Source: Staphylococcus felis
Lineage (GTDB): Bacteria; Bacillota; Bacilli; Staphylococcales; Staphylococcaceae
Assembly (NCBI RefSeq): GCF_003012915.1
Contig: NZ_CP027770.1
Location: forward strand, 124,001-188,000
Length of the DNA stretch: 64,000 nt
Reading direction: 5' to 3'
Below the pieces are notes generated by a model. That model saw only the letters and a program-made list of their open reading frames with translations. It was not told the DNA's origin and did no database searches. How positions within the stretch are numbered: the stretch's first letter is position 1; each line of letters starts with the position of its first letter. A program made the position numbers and the translations under genes. This document shows positions 60,375-64,000 of this stretch, piece after piece.

Positions 60375-63220
60375 TTCTGCGCCTCCATTCGCTTTTGATC
60401 ACGCTCTAATATTGCTTTCAAATAACGACCTGTGTAAGAAGATTCATGACGTGCAATTGCTTCAGGTGTACCCGTGGCTATAATTGTGCCACCACCTTCA
60501 CCACCTTCAGGCCCTAAATCAATTAAATGGTCTGCTGTTTTGATCACATCTAAATTATGCTCAATAATAACGACAGTATCACCATTATCAACAAGCTTAT
60601 TGATGACTTTTAAGAGTTTATTGATATCATCTACATGCAGTCCAGTCGTCGGCTCATCTAGAATATAAATCGAACGACCCGTTGATCGTTTATGCAATTC
60701 CGATGCGAGTTTGACACGTTGTGCTTCACCACCTGAAAGCGTTGTAGCTGGCTGTCCGAGTGTAATATAGCCTAATCCAACATCAACAAGGGTTTGAAGT
60801 TTACGCTTAATTTTAGGAATGTTTTCAAAAAACCTAGTTGCATCTTCAACGGTCATCTCAAGTATATCTGCAATATTTTTTCCTTTATATGTTACTTCTA
60901 ACGTTTCACGATTATAGCGTTTACCGTGACATACCTCACACGGAACATACACATCTGGTAAAAAATGCATCTCAATCTTGATAATACCGTCGCCTTTACA
61001 TGCTTCACAACGTCCACCTTTGACATTAAAACTAAATCTTCCTTTTTGATACCCTCGAACTTTTGCTTCGTTTGTAGAAGCAAATACATCACGTATATCA
61101 TCAAATACACCTGTGTATGTTGCTGGATTGGAACGTGGTGTTCGACCGATTGGTGACTGATCGATATCAATAATCTTATCGATTTCTTCAACACCTTCAA
61201 TCGCATCATGAGCGCCTGGCTTGACTTTAGACTTATTGATCTTTTTCGCAAGTGACTTAAACAACACTTCATTAACAAGGGAACTTTTACCCGAGCCTGA
61301 TACCCCTGTCACAACATTCATAACAGATAACGGTATATCAACATCTATGTTTTTTAGATTATTGCTTCTCGCACCTTTTATCGAAATTTTTCGGTCAGTC
61401 AATTCACGTCTATGTTCAGGGACTTCGATAAATTTTTGACCACTTAAATACTGTCCTGTCAAAGACTTTTTCTTACGCATGACTTGTTTCGGTGTACCGC
61501 TTGCTACAATCTGACCGCCATGCTCCCCAGCGCCTGGACCAACGTCAACTAAATAATCTGCTGCAATCATCGTATCTTCATCATGTTCAACAACAATGAG
61601 TGTATTTCCTAAATCGCGCATTTCTTTCATCGTATGAATCAAACGATCGTTATCCCTTTGATGAAGTCCTATCGATGGCTCATCCAAAACATATAAAACA
61701 CCGGTCAAGCGTGATCCAATTTGTGTCGCTAATCGAATGCGCTGCGCTTCACCACCTGATAAAGTTCCAGATGAACGGTTTAATGTTAAATAATCTAGTC
61801 CTACATTATTTAAAAATGAAAGTCTTTCAATAATTTCTCGCAAAATCAATTCTGCAATTTGCGCATCTTGTTCAGACAACTCTAGATTTTGATAATAAGT
61901 CAATGCTTCATGAATCGACTTTTCAACAATGTCACCAATATTTTGATCACCGATATAAACCGACAACGCCTCTTTACTTAATCGTTTACCATGACACGTT
62001 TCACATGGCTGTTCAGCCATATATTTTTGCATCATTTCACGGACATATTCAGATGGTGATTCATGAAAGCGACGTTCAATATTTGGGATGACACCCTCAA
62101 ACGGCATCGCACGTGTTCGATTTTGTCCATTTTTGGACTCAAACGTAAATGTGATTTCTTTATCACCAGAACCATATAAAATAATATTTCTTTGTCGTTC
62201 TGTTAACTTATTAAAAGGTTTATCCATATTAATTTTATACACTTCACATACACGTTTTAATAATGTCGGATAAAAATCAGAGCTTGTCGGCTCCCATGGT
62301 ACAATTGCCCCCTCATTCAATGTTTTATGTTTATCAGGTACAATTAATTCTAAGTCAGCTGTTAATTTTTGACCTAAGCCGTCACATGTCGGACATGCAC
62401 CAAAAGGACTATTGAAACTGAACATTCTCGGTTCTAACTCACCTATCGAAAAACCACATATAGGACAAGCATGCTTTTCAGAAAACTCTAATGGCTCACC
62501 ACCTATTACATCGACAAGTAAGCGTCCTTCAGATAATTCAAGAACCGTTTCAATTGAATCTGCTAACCTCGATTCTATCCCTGGTTTGACAACAAGACGA
62601 TCAACCACTACTTCAATAGTATGGTTTTTATTTTTATCAAGTTCAGGCACCGCTGTAATATCTACAATATCGCCATCTACACGTACACGTACATACCCTT
62701 TTTTACTCATATCATCCAATAGTTTTTCATGTGTTCCTTTACGATGACTCACAACCGGGGCAAGCAATTGAATTTTAGTACGTTCTTCTAATTCTAGTAT
62801 GCGATCTGACATTTGTTGTACTGTTTGTGATTGAATTTCAATGCCATGATTTGGACAGTATGGTTTGCCGATACGTGCATAAAGCAAGCGAATATAATCA
62901 TATATTTCTGTCACCGTTGCCACTGTCGATCTCGGATTCTTACTTGTGGTCTTTTGATCAATGGATATTGCAGGAGAAAGGCCTTCAATTGTATCAACAT
63001 CAGGCTTATCCATTTGGCCTAAAAATTGACGTGCATATGCACTGAGAGACTCAACGTATCGGCGCTGTCCTTCCGCATAAATCGTATCAAACGCTAGCGA
63101 TGATTTACCAGAACCCGATAATCCAGTCATCACAATCAATTTGTTTTTTGGCAATTCAATATCTACATTTTTCAAATTATGGGCGCGTGCCCCTTTTACC
63201 ACAATAGACGGTTCTCTCAT
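60371..63220 (-). CDS. uvrA: Excinuclease ABC subunit A
   Basis: A 949-residue ATPase of nucleotide excision repair. Two ABC modules are visible with Walker A motifs [14 protein letters not shown] (about 33-46) and [14 protein letters not shown] (about 640-653), and ABC signatures LSGGEAQRI and [11 protein letters not shown]. Zinc-finger cysteine pairs ([32 protein letters not shown]) are intact. The length is normal. It starts 7 bases after uvrB. LexA control is expected, but the operon promoter is outside the window. Confidence 0.98.
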   Translation of the reverse strand: MREPSIVVKGARAHNLKNVDIELPKNKLIVMTGLSGSGKSSLAFDTIYAEGQRRYVESLSAYARQFLGQMDKPDVDTIEGLSPAISIDQKTTSKNPRSTVATVTEIYDYIRLLYARIGKPYCPNHGIEIQSQTVQQMSDRILELEERTKIQLLAPVVSHRKGTHEKLLDDMSKKGYVRVRVDGDIVDITAVPELDKNKNHTIEVVVDRLVVKPGIESRLADSIETVLELSEGRLLVDVIGGEPLEFSEKHACPICGFSIGELEPRMFSFNSPFGACPTCDGLGQKLTADLELIVPDKHKTLNEGAIVPWEPTSSDFYPTLLKRVCEVYKINMDKPFNKLTERQRNIILYGSGDKEITFTFESKNGQNRTRAMPFEGVIPNIERRFHESPSEYVREMMQKYMAEQPCETCHGKRLSKEALSVYIGDQNIGDIVEKSIHEALTYYQNLELSEQDAQIAELILREIIERLSFLNNVGLDYLTLNRSSGTLSGGEAQRIRLATQIGSRLTGVLYVLDEPSIGLHQRDNDRLIHTMKEMRDLGNTLIVVEHDEDTMIAADYLVDVGPGAGEHGGQIVASGTPKQVMRKKKSLTGQYLSGQKFIEVPEHRRELTDRKISIKGARSNNLKNIDVDIPLSVMNVVTGVSGSGKSSLVNEVLFKSLAKKINKSKVKPGAHDAIEGVEEIDKIIDIDQSPIGRTPRSNPATYTGVFDDIRDVFASTNEAKVRGYQKGRFSFNVKGGRCEACKGDGIIKIEMHFLPDVYVPCEVCHGKRYNRETLEVTYKGKNIADILEMTVEDATRFFENIPKIKRKLQTLVDVGLGYITLGQPATTLSGGEAQRVKLASELHKRSTGRSIYILDEPTTGLHVDDINKLLKVINKLVDNGDTVVIIEHNLDVIKTADHLIDLGPEGGEGGGTIIATGTPEAIARHESSYTGRYLKAILERDQKRMEAQK

Positions 63221-63227
63221 GTGTTTT

Positions 63228-64000
63228 TCACCCTTCTGCTTTTAATTCAAATAACAAGTCCCTTAACTCTGTAGCTTTTTCAAAATCAAGCGCTTTTGCT
63301 GCTTCTTTCATTTCTTTTTCGATGTTTTGTATCGTTTTTTGACGTTCTTTTTTCGTCATTTTTTGCGGTACTTCTTTACGGTTATCTTCATTCGTTTCAT
63401 TTGTTTCTACAGTTGCACTAATCACATCGTGTATCCGTTTTTGAATTGTTTTTGGTGTAATGCCGTGCTTCTTGTTATGCGCCATTTGAATATCGCGACG
63501 TCTTTCAGTCTCATCAATAGCATGTTGCATGGAGTCTGTGATTTTGTCCGCATACATAATCACTTCACCTTTATCATTACGCGCAGCACGACCAATCGTT
63601 TGAATGAGTGAGCGCTCTGAACGTAAAAACCCTTCTTTATCTGCATCTAAAATCACAACAAGTGATACTTCAGGTATGTCAATACCTTCACGTAATAGAT
63701 TGATACCGATTAATACATCAAATGTTCCCATTCTTAAGTCGCGAATGATTTCAATACGTTCAAGTGTCTTGATTTCAGAATGTAGATAATTTACTTTGAC
63801 GCCAGCTTCTTTAAGATATGTTGTTAAATCTTCACTCATTTTTTTAGTTAATGTCGTAATTAAGACTCTCTCATTTTTGTCAACACGTTCTTGTATTTCA
63901 CTTAACAAGTCATCAATTTGATTTTTCGTTGGGCGAACTTCAATTTTTGGATCTAATAATCCAGTTGGTCGAATAATTTGTTCAACCATTTCGTCCGTAT
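63228..64000 (-). CDS. uvrB: Excinuclease ABC subunit B, C-terminal part (cut by window edge)
   Basis: About 257 codons of the C-terminal end of UvrB run off the right edge. Helicase motifs are present ([39 protein letters not shown]), followed by a linker and the UVR coiled-coil ([15 protein letters not shown]), which contacts UvrC. UvrB is loaded on lesions by UvrA and verifies damage. An internal ATG at 63987-63989 is not the start, since the frame is open to the edge. Confidence 0.97.
   Translation of the reverse strand, partial: TDEMVEQIIRPTGLLDPKIEVRPTKNQIDDLLSEIQERVDKNERVLITTLTKKMSEDLTTYLKEAGVKVNYLHSEIKTLERIEIIRDLRMGTFDVLIGINLLREGIDIPEVSLVVILDADKEGFLRSERSLIQTIGRAARNDKGEVIMYADKITDSMQHAIDETERRRDIQMAHNKKHGITPKTIQKRIHDVISATVETNETNEDNRKEVPQKMTKKERQKTIQNIEKEMKEAAKALDFEKATELRDLLFELKAEG

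Overview
The window is a low-GC Gram-positive chromosome segment from a Staphylococcus, probably not S. aureus. The evidence is the glycolytic cluster gapR-gapA-pgk-tpiA-gpmI-eno next to secG-est-rnr-smpB-ssrA, the uvrBA / hprK-lgt / trxB / rapZ-yvcK-whiA / clpP series, the asp23-amaP-opuD2 stress cluster with a SigB promoter, and an aureolysin-type protease. A member of the hyicus-intermedius group is a guess. The species was not established.

Layout: 1-7004 holds the 5' end of amaP, opuD2, a quinone-oxidoreductase gene, a type II-A CRISPR array (35 repeats, 34 spacers), csn2, cas2 and a cas1 gene cut by an IS3-family element. 7005-13275 is a decayed accessory region beside ssrA, with a fosB stub, a glyoxalase-family gene, a broken subtilase and polymorphic-toxin gene with an intact candidate immunity gene, and two integrase remnants. 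13351-26893 is core, mostly on the minus strand. 26894-35342 is mixed: an SDR epimerase, an IS copy, aur, kynU, cspC and tRNA-Arg. clpP (35493-36083) follows.

36150-51351 separates clpP from whiA, genes that I recall as adjacent in S. aureus. It contains a second IS3-family element, three copies of the 1225-bp IS, a truncated group II intron, asp23-DUF2273-amaP, and a second copy of everything from 1 to 7004, including the whole CRISPR array. In that copy csn2 is interrupted by another IS. 51822-64000 is core again: whiA, yvcK, rapZ, trxB, a TPR gene, an acyltransferase, lgt, hprK, a small gene, uvrA and the end of uvrB.

The main story is IS-driven remodelling. Five 1225-bp IS copies are present. 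Two keep matching target-site duplications. The flanks of the others are swapped: the left flank of the copy at 37795 matches the right flank of the copy at 50127. The simplest reading is that an IS once sat alone between clpP and whiA, and that a large asp23-CRISPR segment was added there by recombination between IS copies. The CRISPR locus now exists twice, but cas9 and the first half of cas1 are in neither copy. If interference still works, those parts must be supplied from elsewhere. Intergenic hairpin repeats shared between clpP, asp23, eno and whiA are also mixed in different combinations.
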